Positions 51,581 to 62,770 of a stretch of 64,000 nucleotides of DNA are shown here, piece by piece; within the stretch, counting starts at the first letter, position 1; every line of letters begins with the position of its first letter. Source of the DNA: Streptomyces sp. ISL-36 (GTDB lineage Bacteria; Actinomycetota; Actinomycetes; Streptomycetales; Streptomycetaceae); assembly GCF_018614205.1 (NCBI RefSeq), contig NZ_JAGGOS010000019.1:62728-126727 (forward strand), in the 5' to 3' direction. Below the pieces are notes generated by a model. It was not told the DNA's origin, searched no databases, and saw only the letters and a program-made list of their open reading frames with translations. The position numbers and the translations under genes were made by a program.

Positions 51581-52723
51581 TCAACACTCCGGACCGGAGG
51601 AGTGGGCGCCCAGCTTCCGCCGGAGCCATTCGTGGAAGATCTCGATGTGGTGCTCCGTGGGAACCAGCACCCCGCCGGCGCGGTAGGCGCGCGACGCCAT
51701 CGCGGGCTGGGTGCGCTCGCACGCCTCGAAGTCCTGGACGTTGACCCGGTGGAAGAGCTCCACGGACTTCGACACGTCCGCCCCGGACTCCACGACCTCG
51801 GGCGCGTACAGCCAGTCGCACTCGACGACCGTGCGGTCCTCGGCGAGCGGGAACATCCGGTGCAGGATCACATGGTCCGGCACCAGATTGATGAAGACGG
51901 TCGGCTTCACGGTGATGGCGTAGTAGCGCCGGTCCTGCTCCTCGGCGATCTCCGGCAGCCGCGCGAACCCCTCGCTGCCGTCCACCGTGAAGCCCTTGGC
52001 CTCCTCGGCGAACTCGGCGCCGTGGCCGACGTAGTACTGCGCCGCGTAGCCGTCCGCGAACTCCGGGAGCACGTCTGTGAGTTCGGGGTGGATCGTCGCG
52101 CAGTGGTAGCACTCCATGAAGTTCTCGACGATCAGCTTCCAGTTCGCCTTCACGTCGTAGGTGATCCGACGGCCGAGCGCGAGGCCCTCCGCGCGGTAGC
52201 GGTCGATGGAGGCGGCGTCGCCGAGCCGCTCCACGGCCGCACCGATCACGGTCTCCTCGAAGGACGGCGGCTCCTCGGCCAGACACAGCCAGGCGTAGCC
52301 CAGCCATTCGCGCAGGTGCACCGTGACCAGGCCGTAGGCGGCCCGGTCCACGTCGGGCATCTTCACGAGGTTCGGTGCGGCGATCAGCCTGCCGTCGAGG
52401 TCGTAGGTCCACGCGTGGTACGGACACTGCAGGGAGCGCCGTACCTGGCCGGACTCCTCGGTGCACAGCCGGGCGCCGCGGTGGCGGCAGATGTTGAGGA
52501 AGGCGCGCAGTCCACCGGCCCGGTCACGGGTGACGATCACGCTCTCGCGGCCCACCTGGACCGTACGGAAGGCACCCGGCTTGTCGAGGTCGGCGGCGCG
52601 CACGGCGCAGAACCACATCGATTCGAAGAGCCGCTCCTGCTCCTGCCGGAAGATCTCGGGATCGGTGTAGTAGTGGCCGGGGAGCGTGGCGATCAGGCTC
52701 GGGGACAGCGGGGTTGTCGTCAT
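51581..52723 (-). CDS. Rieske non-haem iron oxygenase (glycine betaine monooxygenase-like)
   Basis: A 380-residue oxygenase alpha subunit. The Rieske [2Fe-2S] ligands are in NICRHRGARLC and LQCPYHAWTYDLDG (about residues 80-120). The mononuclear iron site is in ENFMECYHCATIHPELTDV, with an Asp expected in the C-terminal part. Both resemble GbcA of Pseudomonas and plant choline monooxygenase. It would demethylate glycine betaine to dimethylglycine with release of formaldehyde. Electrons probably come from the Rieske ferredoxin and FAD reductase encoded divergently at 57458-59016. ATG start ten bases after the dimethylglycine oxidase stop. A related quaternary amine such as carnitine is not excluded. 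Confidence 0.85.
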   Translation of the reverse strand: MTTTPLSPSLIATLPGHYYTDPEIFRQEQERLFESMWFCAVRAADLDKPGAFRTVQVGRESVIVTRDRAGGLRAFLNICRHRGARLCTEESGQVRRSLQCPYHAWTYDLDGRLIAAPNLVKMPDVDRAAYGLVTVHLREWLGYAWLCLAEEPPSFEETVIGAAVERLGDAASIDRYRAEGLALGRRITYDVKANWKLIVENFMECYHCATIHPELTDVLPEFADGYAAQYYVGHGAEFAEEAKGFTVDGSEGFARLPEIAEEQDRRYYAITVKPTVFINLVPDHVILHRMFPLAEDRTVVECDWLYAPEVVESGADVSKSVELFHRVNVQDFEACERTQPAMASRAYRAGGVLVPTEHHIEIFHEWLRRKLGAHSSGPEC

Positions 52724-52733
52724 GGCGGACTCC

Positions 52734-56266
<3,533 letters not shown>

Positions 56267-56278
56267 GATGGGCTCCTC

Positions 56279-56313
56279 AGTGTTGCGCTGTGCACGATGG
56301 GTTGCGCGATGGG
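56279..56313 (-). promoter_or_regulatory. Operator-like half-sites before mscR
   Basis: The plus strand carries TGTTGCGCTGTGCAC and, 20 bases on, GGTTGCGCGATGG. The same TGTTGCGC core forms both arms of the large inverted repeat at 57371-57408 next to the IclR gene, so the regulator probably binds here too. Confidence 0.5.
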
Positions 56314-56408
56314 GAACATAGTGGGAACGCCGACGACACCCCGTCAAGAGGTCGGTGTTAAGGACTGGCAAAAGCGGTGGGGCGCGAGGAAATGCTCCGG
56401 ACACAGGA

Positions 56409-56442
56409 CGACGCGGGGCCGGGTCTCCCCGGCCCCGCGTCG
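56409..56442 (-). terminator. 15-base-pair hairpin after iclR
   Basis: CGACGCGGGGCCGGG pairs with CCCGGCCCCGCGTCG around a four-base loop, about 26 bases past the IclR stop. It separates the regulator transcript from the mscR operon. Confidence 0.82.
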
Positions 56443-56468
56443 AAGGGGGCACCGTGACGGACGACGGG

Positions 56469-57287
56469 TCAGAACCCGTACCCCATCCGCCGGGACAGCT
56501 CGTCGGCCGCGACCACCGTCCGCGCGGCGAGCTCCGGCAGCCGCTCGCGCGGCAGCCGGTAGGCGGGCCCCGACACGCTGAGCGCGCCGATCACCCGGCT
56601 GTCGTGCGCCCGCACCGGTGCGGCGACCGCGTGCAGCCCGAGCTCCAGCTCCTCGACGACGAGGGCGTAGCCCTGCGCGAGGACCGCGTCCAGCTCGCTG
56701 CGCAACATCCCCGCACTGGTCAGCGTGTTCTCCGTGAACCGCGGCAGCGCCCGGGCGAGGAGCCCTTCGCGCAGCGTCACCGGCAGATGGGCGAGGAGCA
56801 CCTTGCCGCTGGAGGTGGCGTGCAGCGGGGTGCGCCGGCCCAGCCAGTTCTGCGCCGTGACCGAGGCGGGGCCGCGCGCCTGCATGATGTTGACGGCGGC
56901 GTCGTCGTCCAGGACCGCGATGTTGACGGTCTCGCCCAGCTCGTCGGCGAGTTCCCGGCACACCGGCGCGCCTTCCTGGGAGATGTCCAGGCGCACGGCC
57001 GCCGCCCCGGCGAGGCGCAGGATCCCCGCTCCCAGGAAGTACTTGCCCCGGTCCTGCGCCTGGGAGACCAGGCCCCGGTTCTCCAGCACCCCGAGGAGCC
57101 GGAACGCCGTGGACTTGTGCACCTCCAGTTCGTCGGCGATCTCCGTGACACCGGCTTCGCCGTGCCGCGCCAGGATCTCCAGCACGCTCACGGCACGGTC
57201 GACGGACTGGATCGCCCCCGCCCCTCCCTTGGGCGCTCGCTCGGGTGCATCCTCGTTCTGTTCGGCCACTACGTGATCGCGGGTCAT
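56469..57287 (-). CDS. IclR-family transcriptional regulator of the betaine locus
   Basis: A 272-residue regulator. The winged helix (about 25-90) has [48 protein letters not shown] and KYFLG. The effector domain (about 100-265) has [21 protein letters not shown] and the C-terminal [32 protein letters not shown]. It lies between the mscR operon and the divergent ferredoxin gene, with an inverted repeat ahead of its own start. It probably responds to choline, betaine or a breakdown product. ATG start; the first 20 residues are polar and unconserved. Confidence 0.88.
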   Translation of the reverse strand: MTRDHVVAEQNEDAPERAPKGGAGAIQSVDRAVSVLEILARHGEAGVTEIADELEVHKSTAFRLLGVLENRGLVSQAQDRGKYFLGAGILRLAGAAAVRLDISQEGAPVCRELADELGETVNIAVLDDDAAVNIMQARGPASVTAQNWLGRRTPLHATSSGKVLLAHLPVTLREGLLARALPRFTENTLTSAGMLRSELDAVLAQGYALVVEELELGLHAVAAPVRAHDSRVIGALSVSGPAYRLPRERLPELAARTVVAADELSRRMGYGF

Positions 57288-57370
57288 GGCTCAACTCTCA
57301 CCCTCTGGTGGCCCCATGGGGGACACATCTGCGGGAAGCCCTTGACGCGACGGGCGTCCCGCCCGGATTC

Positions 57371-57408
57371 TGTTGCGCATAGCGCTCCCTCACGCGCCAT
57401 ACGCAACA
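57371..57408. promoter_or_regulatory. Large inverted repeat between iclR and the ferredoxin gene
   Basis: TGTTGCGCATAGCGC and GCGCCATACGCAACA match in inverted orientation at 13 of 15 positions around eight bases. A second perfect repeat, AACAT-T-ATGTT, overlaps its end at 57405-57415. The site lies between the two divergent starts and is the best candidate for IclR control of both transcripts. Confidence 0.65.
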
Positions 57409-57457
57409 TTATGTTACCGAAGAGTCCTGCTGAAGAGTCCTGGACCGAGGGGGGCCC

Positions 57458-57778
57458 GTGATTCCCGTCTGCCGCCTTGAAGACCTTCCCGTGGGCGAAT
57501 CCGTCCGTATCGACACGACACCGCCCATCGCGGTGTTCAACGCCGACGGCGAGCTGTACGCCATCGACGACACCTGCACCCATCAGGACGCCTCCCTCTC
57601 CGAGGGATGGCTCGAAGGCTGCCTGGTCGAATGCCCGCTGCACGCGGCCTCGTTCGACCTCCGCACCGGGCAGCCGACCTGCCTGCCCGCCCGCCGACCC
57701 GTCCGCACGCACCAGGTCGTCGTCGACGAGGGTGTCATCCACGTCCGCCCCGCCGCCCAGGAGGGCACCGCAGCATGA
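57458..57778 (+). CDS. Rieske-type [2Fe-2S] ferredoxin
   Basis: A 106-residue electron carrier of the biphenyl-dioxygenase ferredoxin type. The cluster ligands are the Cys and His of DTCTHQDASLSEG and of VECPLHAASFDLRTG; the fold ends with a short C-terminal strand. It would carry electrons from the FAD reductase encoded next to the Rieske oxygenase at 51581-52723. GTG start; the stop overlaps the ATG of the reductase gene (ATGA). It is transcribed away from iclR under the shared inverted repeat. Confidence 0.9.
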   Translation: MIPVCRLEDLPVGESVRIDTTPPIAVFNADGELYAIDDTCTHQDASLSEGWLEGCLVECPLHAASFDLRTGQPTCLPARRPVRTHQVVVDEGVIHVRPAAQEGTAA

Positions 57779-59016
57779 GAACCGTCACCGTCGTCGGCGC
57801 CTCGCTCGCCGGCCTGTACGCCGCCCGCGAGCTGCGCGCCCAGGGTTTCGACGGGCGGCTGGTGATCGTCGGCGAGGAGCCTCACCGCCCCTACGACCGG
57901 CCGCCGCTGTCCAAGGACTTCCTCTCCGGTCGCGTGGAGGAGGCCCAGCTCGCCCTCACCGACGAACAGGAGGAGCGGGAGCTCGCGGCCGAGTGGCTGC
58001 CGGCCACACGCGCCCGAGGCCTCGACGTCCGCGGCCGCACCCTGCTCCTGGAGAACGGCCGGACCCTCGTCACGGACGCGGTGGTGATCGCCACCGGTGC
58101 CTCCGCGCGCCGGTTGCCGGGCGACACCGGCCTCGCCGGAGTCCACACGCTGCGCACGCTCGACGACGCCCGCGCTCTGCGGGACGCCCTCGGCGCGGGC
58201 ACGCGCCGGGTCGTCGTCGTCGGCGGCGGATTCATCGGCGCGGAGACCGCCTCCTCGTGCGCCTCCCTCGGACACGACGTCACGGTGGTGGAGGCCGCCC
58301 CGCTCCCGCTCGCCCCGCAACTCGGTCCCGAGATGGCCGCCGTCTGCGCCGGTCTGCACCGACGGGGCGGCACGGAGCTGATCACCGGTACGGGAGTGGC
58401 CCGGCTGCACGGGCGGGCGACCGTCACCGGGGTGGAGCTCACCGACGGCCGGGTGCTCCCCGCCGACGTGGTCGTCGTCGGCATCGGGGCCGTACCGAAC
58501 ACGTCATGGCTGGCCGGTTCCACACTCCTGCTCAGTGACGGGGTGCTGTGCGACGACGGCTGTGTCACCGCGCTGCCCCAGGTCGTGGCGGTGGGCGACG
58601 TCGCCCGCGTCGGCGGCCGGCGCACGGAGCACTGGACCAGCGCGACCGAGCAACCCGCCGTCGCCGTACGCAACCTCCTGGCCGGGCGGACCGTGGACAC
58701 CTCCCGCTCCCTGCCCTACTTCTGGTCGGACCAGTACGGCGCACGCATCCAGTTCGCGGGCCGCCGGCGTGAGGGGGACACCGTCCGCGTCGTCGAGGGA
58801 GCCACGGAGGAGGGGAGTTTCCTCTGCCTCTACGAGCGTGACGGCCGGACGACGGGGGTGCTCGCCGTCGACCGGCCGCGGTCGTTCATGCGGGCCCGCC
58901 GCAAACTGGCCCGTGCGACCGAGGCCGGCGGGCCCATGAGCGGTGGACCCATGGCCGGTGGGGCCACGGACGGGCCCAGGCCCGGCCGGCCCGCGGCCGC
59001 CACCGCCGGGCCTTGA
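57775..59016 (+). CDS. FAD-dependent ferredoxin reductase
   Basis: A 413-residue NAD(P)H:ferredoxin reductase of the BphG/rubredoxin-reductase type. FAD binding: TVVGASLAGLYAARELRAQG; active region EPHRPYDRPPLSKDFLSG; NAD binding: RRVVVVGGGFIGAETASSCASLG; conserved AVGDVARV and the C-terminal dimer part FWSDQYGARIQFAG. It transfers electrons from NADH to the ferredoxin encoded immediately before it. The last 25 residues are a Gly/Pro/Ala-rich tail not expected in the family. ATG start in the ferredoxin stop. The pair completes a three-component Rieske oxygenase with the gene at 51581-52723. Confidence 0.9.
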   Translation: MRTVTVVGASLAGLYAARELRAQGFDGRLVIVGEEPHRPYDRPPLSKDFLSGRVEEAQLALTDEQEERELAAEWLPATRARGLDVRGRTLLLENGRTLVTDAVVIATGASARRLPGDTGLAGVHTLRTLDDARALRDALGAGTRRVVVVGGGFIGAETASSCASLGHDVTVVEAAPLPLAPQLGPEMAAVCAGLHRRGGTELITGTGVARLHGRATVTGVELTDGRVLPADVVVVGIGAVPNTSWLAGSTLLLSDGVLCDDGCVTALPQVVAVGDVARVGGRRTEHWTSATEQPAVAVRNLLAGRTVDTSRSLPYFWSDQYGARIQFAGRRREGDTVRVVEGATEEGSFLCLYERDGRTTGVLAVDRPRSFMRARRKLARATEAGGPMSGGPMAGGATDGPRPGRPAAATAGP

Positions 59017-59037
59017 CCTGGCAGGCCGGCCACGGGG

Positions 59038-59250
59038 TCACTCCGCTCGGCGGGGGCCGTGGCGGTCCTTCTCCTCGGCCTCCGTACCGGGATAGAGGTG
59101 ATCGACCTCCGGCCGCAGATCGAGCATGTCGAGGAACTCCGCCAGCTCGGCCCGGTCGGCGGTCCGGCTCGCGACGGTCCGCCGGGCGGCCTGGCGCCGA
59201 TTGCCGGGAGCAGGCCCCGGCGGCCCGTCGCTCTCCTCTGCGAGGTCCAT
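59038..59250 (-). CDS. Small acidic/basic hypothetical protein
   Basis: A 70-residue hydrophilic protein with a helical centre (VASRTADRAELAEFLDMLDL) and charged ends. Third-position GC is high as in its neighbours, and no membrane segment or motif is visible. The ATG at 59250 lacks a strong ribosome-binding site. It lies 92 bases downstream of the Rrf2 gene on the same strand and may be co-transcribed. It could be a chance frame; it is reported because codon use looks natural. Confidence 0.4.
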   Translation of the reverse strand: MDLAEESDGPPGPAPGNRRQAARRTVASRTADRAELAEFLDMLDLRPEVDHLYPGTEAEEKDRHGPRRAE

Positions 59251-59342
59251 GACGCCGATCCGACCACACGACGGCCCACCGCGCATCACCCACCGCGCAT
59301 CCCCCGCGCCTCACCCACGCCGTACGAGGCCGGGGCCGGGTG

Positions 59343-59804
59343 CTACGGATAGGTCCGTACGTCGTCGTTGTACTCGCGGGCCCGTTCCCGTACCAGCTCG
59401 GGCAGCGTCCCCGACGCCAGATCCGCCAGCGTCGTGCCCTCCAGGACCTGACGCAGACTCGCCCGCACGGCGCGCCAGACGTCCGGCATGGGGGCGGCGG
59501 CGCCCTGGTACTCCAGTCCCGTCAGTTTCAGGTCACGCACGCTGACGAGGGGGCCGTCCATCGCGCGGACGACATCGGCGAGGGTGATGTCCGCCGCCGG
59601 CCTGGTGAGGGCGTAGCCGCCGTCCGGACCGCGCACGCTCCGCACCAGCCGCGCCTGCCGCAACTCGCTGAGGACGACGAAGAGAAAGCGGACGGGGATG
59701 TCCTGACGGGACGCGATCTCCTCCGCCTTCAGCGGCCGGTCGGGCGAACAGGCCAGCTCCGCCATGGCCCGAAGGGCGTAGTCCGTTCTCGCTGAGATCC
59801 TCAC
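59343..59804 (-). CDS. Rrf2-family transcriptional regulator without cluster cysteines
   Basis: A 153-residue regulator. The winged helix has ARTDYALRAMAELACS, EEIASRQDIPVRFLFVVLSELRQARLV and SVRGPDGGYALTRPA. Iron-sulphur members (IscR, NsrR, RsrR) carry three Cys near residues 90-110; here that stretch (LVSVRDLKLTGLEYQGAAAP) has none, and the only Cys is near residue 19. It is therefore more like CymR-type members that sense another signal or work through a partner. GTG start, 178 bases from the divergent flavoprotein-TPR gene. Confidence 0.85.
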   Translation of the reverse strand: MRISARTDYALRAMAELACSPDRPLKAEEIASRQDIPVRFLFVVLSELRQARLVRSVRGPDGGYALTRPAADITLADVVRAMDGPLVSVRDLKLTGLEYQGAAAPMPDVWRAVRASLRQVLEGTTLADLASGTLPELVRERAREYNDDVRTYP

Positions 59805-59867
59805 CGCCTCAATGTCTCACGGTTGGCGCGAAAGCGATCCGACGCCTTCGGCGCCGACCGCCCGGGG

Positions 59868-59897
59868 TTGCCATTCCACATTGTCCATCGACATAGT
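59868..59897 (+). promoter_or_regulatory. Sigma-70-like promoter before the flavoprotein-TPR gene
   Basis: TTGCCA at 59868-59873 and CATAGT at 59892-59897 are separated by 18 bases in a stretch of lower GC. A short repeat TGAA-C-TTCA follows directly. The site is about 85 bases before the chosen start and could be controlled by the divergent Rrf2 protein. Confidence 0.4.
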
Positions 59898-59982
59898 GAA
59901 CTTCATCGGCTTCGCCGGCTCGTCGGCGTCCTCGACCTCATGGAACGTCACCGCGCAACACCCGCCCGGCTCGGAGGTTTCC

Positions 59983-62703
59983 GTGGTTCCCGTCGCGTCC
60001 GTGGTGTCCACCCGTCAGCGACCGACCGTGGCAGTCGTCGGCGCGGGCGCGGCCGGTGCCCTCGTCGCCGTCCAGCTGTGCGAAGCCGCGGCTCGGCGGC
60101 GCACCCCGCTCGACCTGGTCCTCATCGACCCGGCCGCGGAGGCGGGCCGGGGCACGGCCTACGCCACCGAAGTCCCCGAGCACCGCCTCAACGTGCCCGT
60201 CGGCGGGATGAGCTGCTACCCCGACGACCCCGGACACTTCCGTCGCTGGCTCTGCCGCCACGGTGAATCCACCGTCACCGCCGCGGACTTCGCCTCTCGC
60301 CACCGCTTCGGCTCCTACCTCGCCGACACCCTCGGACGCGCGATCATCACGGCGCACGGCACGGTCGCGGTGCGCCGGCTGAGGACGAAGGCGACCGGCT
60401 GCGCCGGTACGGCCGACGGGCGCTTCGCGCTCGCGCTGGCCGACGGCGGGACGCTGACGGCCGACAGCGTCGTCCTGGCCACCGGTCCCGCCGCCGGTTC
60501 GGCCGGCTGGGCCCCGGCGGAGCTGCGCGGCTCCGACCGGTTCATCGACCGCCCGTGGGCGCCCGGCGCGCTCGACGCGGTGGGCGCCACGGACGACGTC
60601 CTGCTGGTGGGCACCGGCCTGACCGCCATCGACCTCGCTCTCGTCCTCGACCGGCCAGGCCGCACGGTGCACGCCGTGTCCCGCGGCGGGCTGCTGCCCC
60701 AGCCGCACGCCGTCGCCCCGCTGCCGCCCGTACCCCCGCCGCCCGGTCTCGGGGCCCTGCCGCTCCACCGGCTCCGTACGGAACTACGGCGGCATCTGGC
60801 CGCCGTCCTGCGGGACCACGGCGACTGGCGGCCCGCCCTCGACGGACTGCGCCCCGGCATCGCGGCGCTCTGGCAGGGCCTCACCGACGACGAGCGAGCC
60901 GAGTTCCTCGCCCGCGACGCCACCCGGTGGAACGTCCACCGCCACCGGATGGCACCGGCCACCGCGGAAGCCGTCGCTCGCGCCCGCGCCGCCCGCCGCC
61001 TGCGGATCCACGCCGGACGGATCGCCTCCGCCGAGCCGCAGAAGGACGGTCGGCTCGCCGTCCGGCTCGCCGACGGCCGGGAACTGACCGTGGCCCGGGT
61101 GGTGGACTGCACCGGACCAGGACTCCGGATGGACGGCGCCGACGACCCGCTGTGGCGCGGGCTGCTCGCCGACGGCCTCGCGGTCCCCGGCCCGCTGGGC
61201 ATCGGCGTCGCCACCGACGCCGGGCGCCTCCTCGACGCCCGGGGAAGCAGCGGAAGGCCGCTCTTCACCCTGGGCGCGCCCCGTCGCGGCGAGCTCTGGG
61301 AGACGACCGCGATCCCCGAGATCCGCGCCCAGGCCAAGGAGATCGCCGAGGCCGTCCTCGCTCCGCTCACCCCCCTCCGCCCGGCCACCCGCCGCAGGCC
61401 CACCGACCAGTTCGGGCTGCCGCTCTCCACCCACGCCGCCGCGGCCGCGGCCTTCCGCACCGGACTCGGCCGGGTCGTGACCGTACGCGCCAAGGCGGCG
61501 GACGCCTTCGCCCGCTCCGTCGAACTCGACCCCGGCTTCGCCCTCGGCCATGCCGCGCTCGCCCTGCTCGGACACGAGTGCGGCGCGGACGTCGACGTCT
61601 CCCGCGCACTCGCCGACGCCCAGCGCAGCGCCGCGGAGCGCGGCGACGAACGGGAGCGCTCCTTCGTCGACGTCGTCACCCGCCGCGTCCGGGCACACGA
61701 CGGCGGTCCCGCGGCGGCGGACGACGGCGACCGGGCGCTCGTCGACCACCTCGACCGATTCCCCGGCGACGCCTTCGCGCTCGGCATCGCCGTCCCCACC
61801 ATCGCCTTCTCCGGCGTCGGCGACCTCGACGGCTCCCTGGCGCTGCGGCTCGTGGAACACACCGCGCCCGCCTACGACGGCCACTGGTTCCACACCTCGC
61901 TCCTCGCCTTCGTCCGCCAGGAGCAGGGCCGGGTCGACGAGGCGGGCGCCCTCGCCCGGGTGGCCCTGGCCGCCGAACCCGCCTCCGGTCACGCCGTGCA
62001 CGCCCTCGCCCATGTCCACTACGAGTCCGGTGCGCACCGCTCCGGCCGCGACTGGCTCGACGGCTGGATCGGCGGCCAGGGCAGGGGAGCCGTGCACCGG
62101 GCGCACTTCTCCTGGCACGTGGCGCTGCACGAACTCGCCCTCGACGACTCCGAGGCGGTACGCCGCCGCTGGTTCGCCCAGCTCGCTCCCCGTCAGGTCA
62201 ACGGCGTACGGGCGCTCGTCGACTCCGGCTCGCTCCTGTGGCGGGCCCGGATGTCCCGGAACTGGGAGGGGCGGATGCCCGTCGACGGGGTGCTCGACGC
62301 CGTCGCCCGCGATCTGGTGGAACGGCCCGCGACCGCCTTCACCGCCCTGCACAGCGCCGTCGCCCTCACCGCGGCGGGCGACCTGCCCGCCCTGCGCCGC
62401 CTGCGCACCCACGCCGCGGGGGCCGATCCCGTACAGCGGGAGGTCGTCGTCCCGCTGTGCCGCGCACTCGAAGCCGTACTGGAGGAGCGGTGGACCACCG
62501 CGGTGGAAGGACTGCGGGCCCTCCTGCCCTCGCTGCGCAAGGTGGGGGGCAGCGCCGCGCAGCGCGAGGTCGTCGAGGAGACCCTGCTGTACGCCCTGAT
62601 GGAGGCGGGCCACAGCGACGCCGCCCGCCACCTCCTCGAGGAGCGCCTCGACCGTCGCGCATCTCCGCTCGACCGACGACGCCTGGCCGACCTGCCCGGC
62701 TGA
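59983..62703 (+). CDS. FAD/NAD(P)-binding protein fused to a TTC38-like tetratricopeptide domain
   Basis: A 906-residue protein of two parts. The GTG at 59983 has GGAGG five bases upstream; an ATG at 59812 would add 57 residues with no similarity. Residues about 12-490 form a FAD/NAD(P)-binding domain (VAVVGAGAAGALVAVQL, HRLNVPVGGMSCYPDDPGHF, VLLVGTGLTAIDLAL, LFTLGAPRRGELWETTAIPEI). A short Arg/Pro linker leads into a helical second part, about 505-900, resembling TPR-38-like Streptomyces proteins. Its landmarks are TDQFGLPLSTHAAAAAAFRTG, AFARSVELDPGFALGHAALALLG, VPTIAFSGVGDLD, HAVHALAHVHYESGAHRSG, HFSWHVALHELAL, GSAAQREVVEETLLYALME. Each part alone is a normal full-length protein. Function is unknown; it is divergent from an Rrf2 regulator. 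Confidence 0.78.
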   Translation: MVPVASVVSTRQRPTVAVVGAGAAGALVAVQLCEAAARRRTPLDLVLIDPAAEAGRGTAYATEVPEHRLNVPVGGMSCYPDDPGHFRRWLCRHGESTVTAADFASRHRFGSYLADTLGRAIITAHGTVAVRRLRTKATGCAGTADGRFALALADGGTLTADSVVLATGPAAGSAGWAPAELRGSDRFIDRPWAPGALDAVGATDDVLLVGTGLTAIDLALVLDRPGRTVHAVSRGGLLPQPHAVAPLPPVPPPPGLGALPLHRLRTELRRHLAAVLRDHGDWRPALDGLRPGIAALWQGLTDDERAEFLARDATRWNVHRHRMAPATAEAVARARAARRLRIHAGRIASAEPQKDGRLAVRLADGRELTVARVVDCTGPGLRMDGADDPLWRGLLADGLAVPGPLGIGVATDAGRLLDARGSSGRPLFTLGAPRRGELWETTAIPEIRAQAKEIAEAVLAPLTPLRPATRRRPTDQFGLPLSTHAAAAAAFRTGLGRVVTVRAKAADAFARSVELDPGFALGHAALALLGHECGADVDVSRALADAQRSAAERGDERERSFVDVVTRRVRAHDGGPAAADDGDRALVDHLDRFPGDAFALGIAVPTIAFSGVGDLDGSLALRLVEHTAPAYDGHWFHTSLLAFVRQEQGRVDEAGALARVALAAEPASGHAVHALAHVHYESGAHRSGRDWLDGWIGGQGRGAVHRAHFSWHVALHELALDDSEAVRRRWFAQLAPRQVNGVRALVDSGSLLWRARMSRNWEGRMPVDGVLDAVARDLVERPATAFTALHSAVALTAAGDLPALRRLRTHAAGADPVQREVVVPLCRALEAVLEERWTTAVEGLRALLPSLRKVGGSAAQREVVEETLLYALMEAGHSDAARHLLEERLDRRASPLDRRRLADLPG

Positions 62704-62756
62704 GCGGGCGGGGGACGCGCGGGGCGACGGGCCTCACGTCGGCTCCCGCCCGCTCA
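62701..62756. terminator. 12-base-pair hairpin between convergent genes
   Basis: TGAGCGGGCGGG, which includes the flavoprotein-TPR stop codon, pairs perfectly with CCCGCCCGCTCA around a 32-base loop. It sits between the stop codons of the two convergent genes. Confidence 0.65.
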
Positions 62757-62770
62757 GGCACCCGCCTGGC

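Noticed and set aside
59343..59804. NsrR-type nitric oxide sensor
   Set aside because: The three cluster cysteines needed for NsrR are missing.
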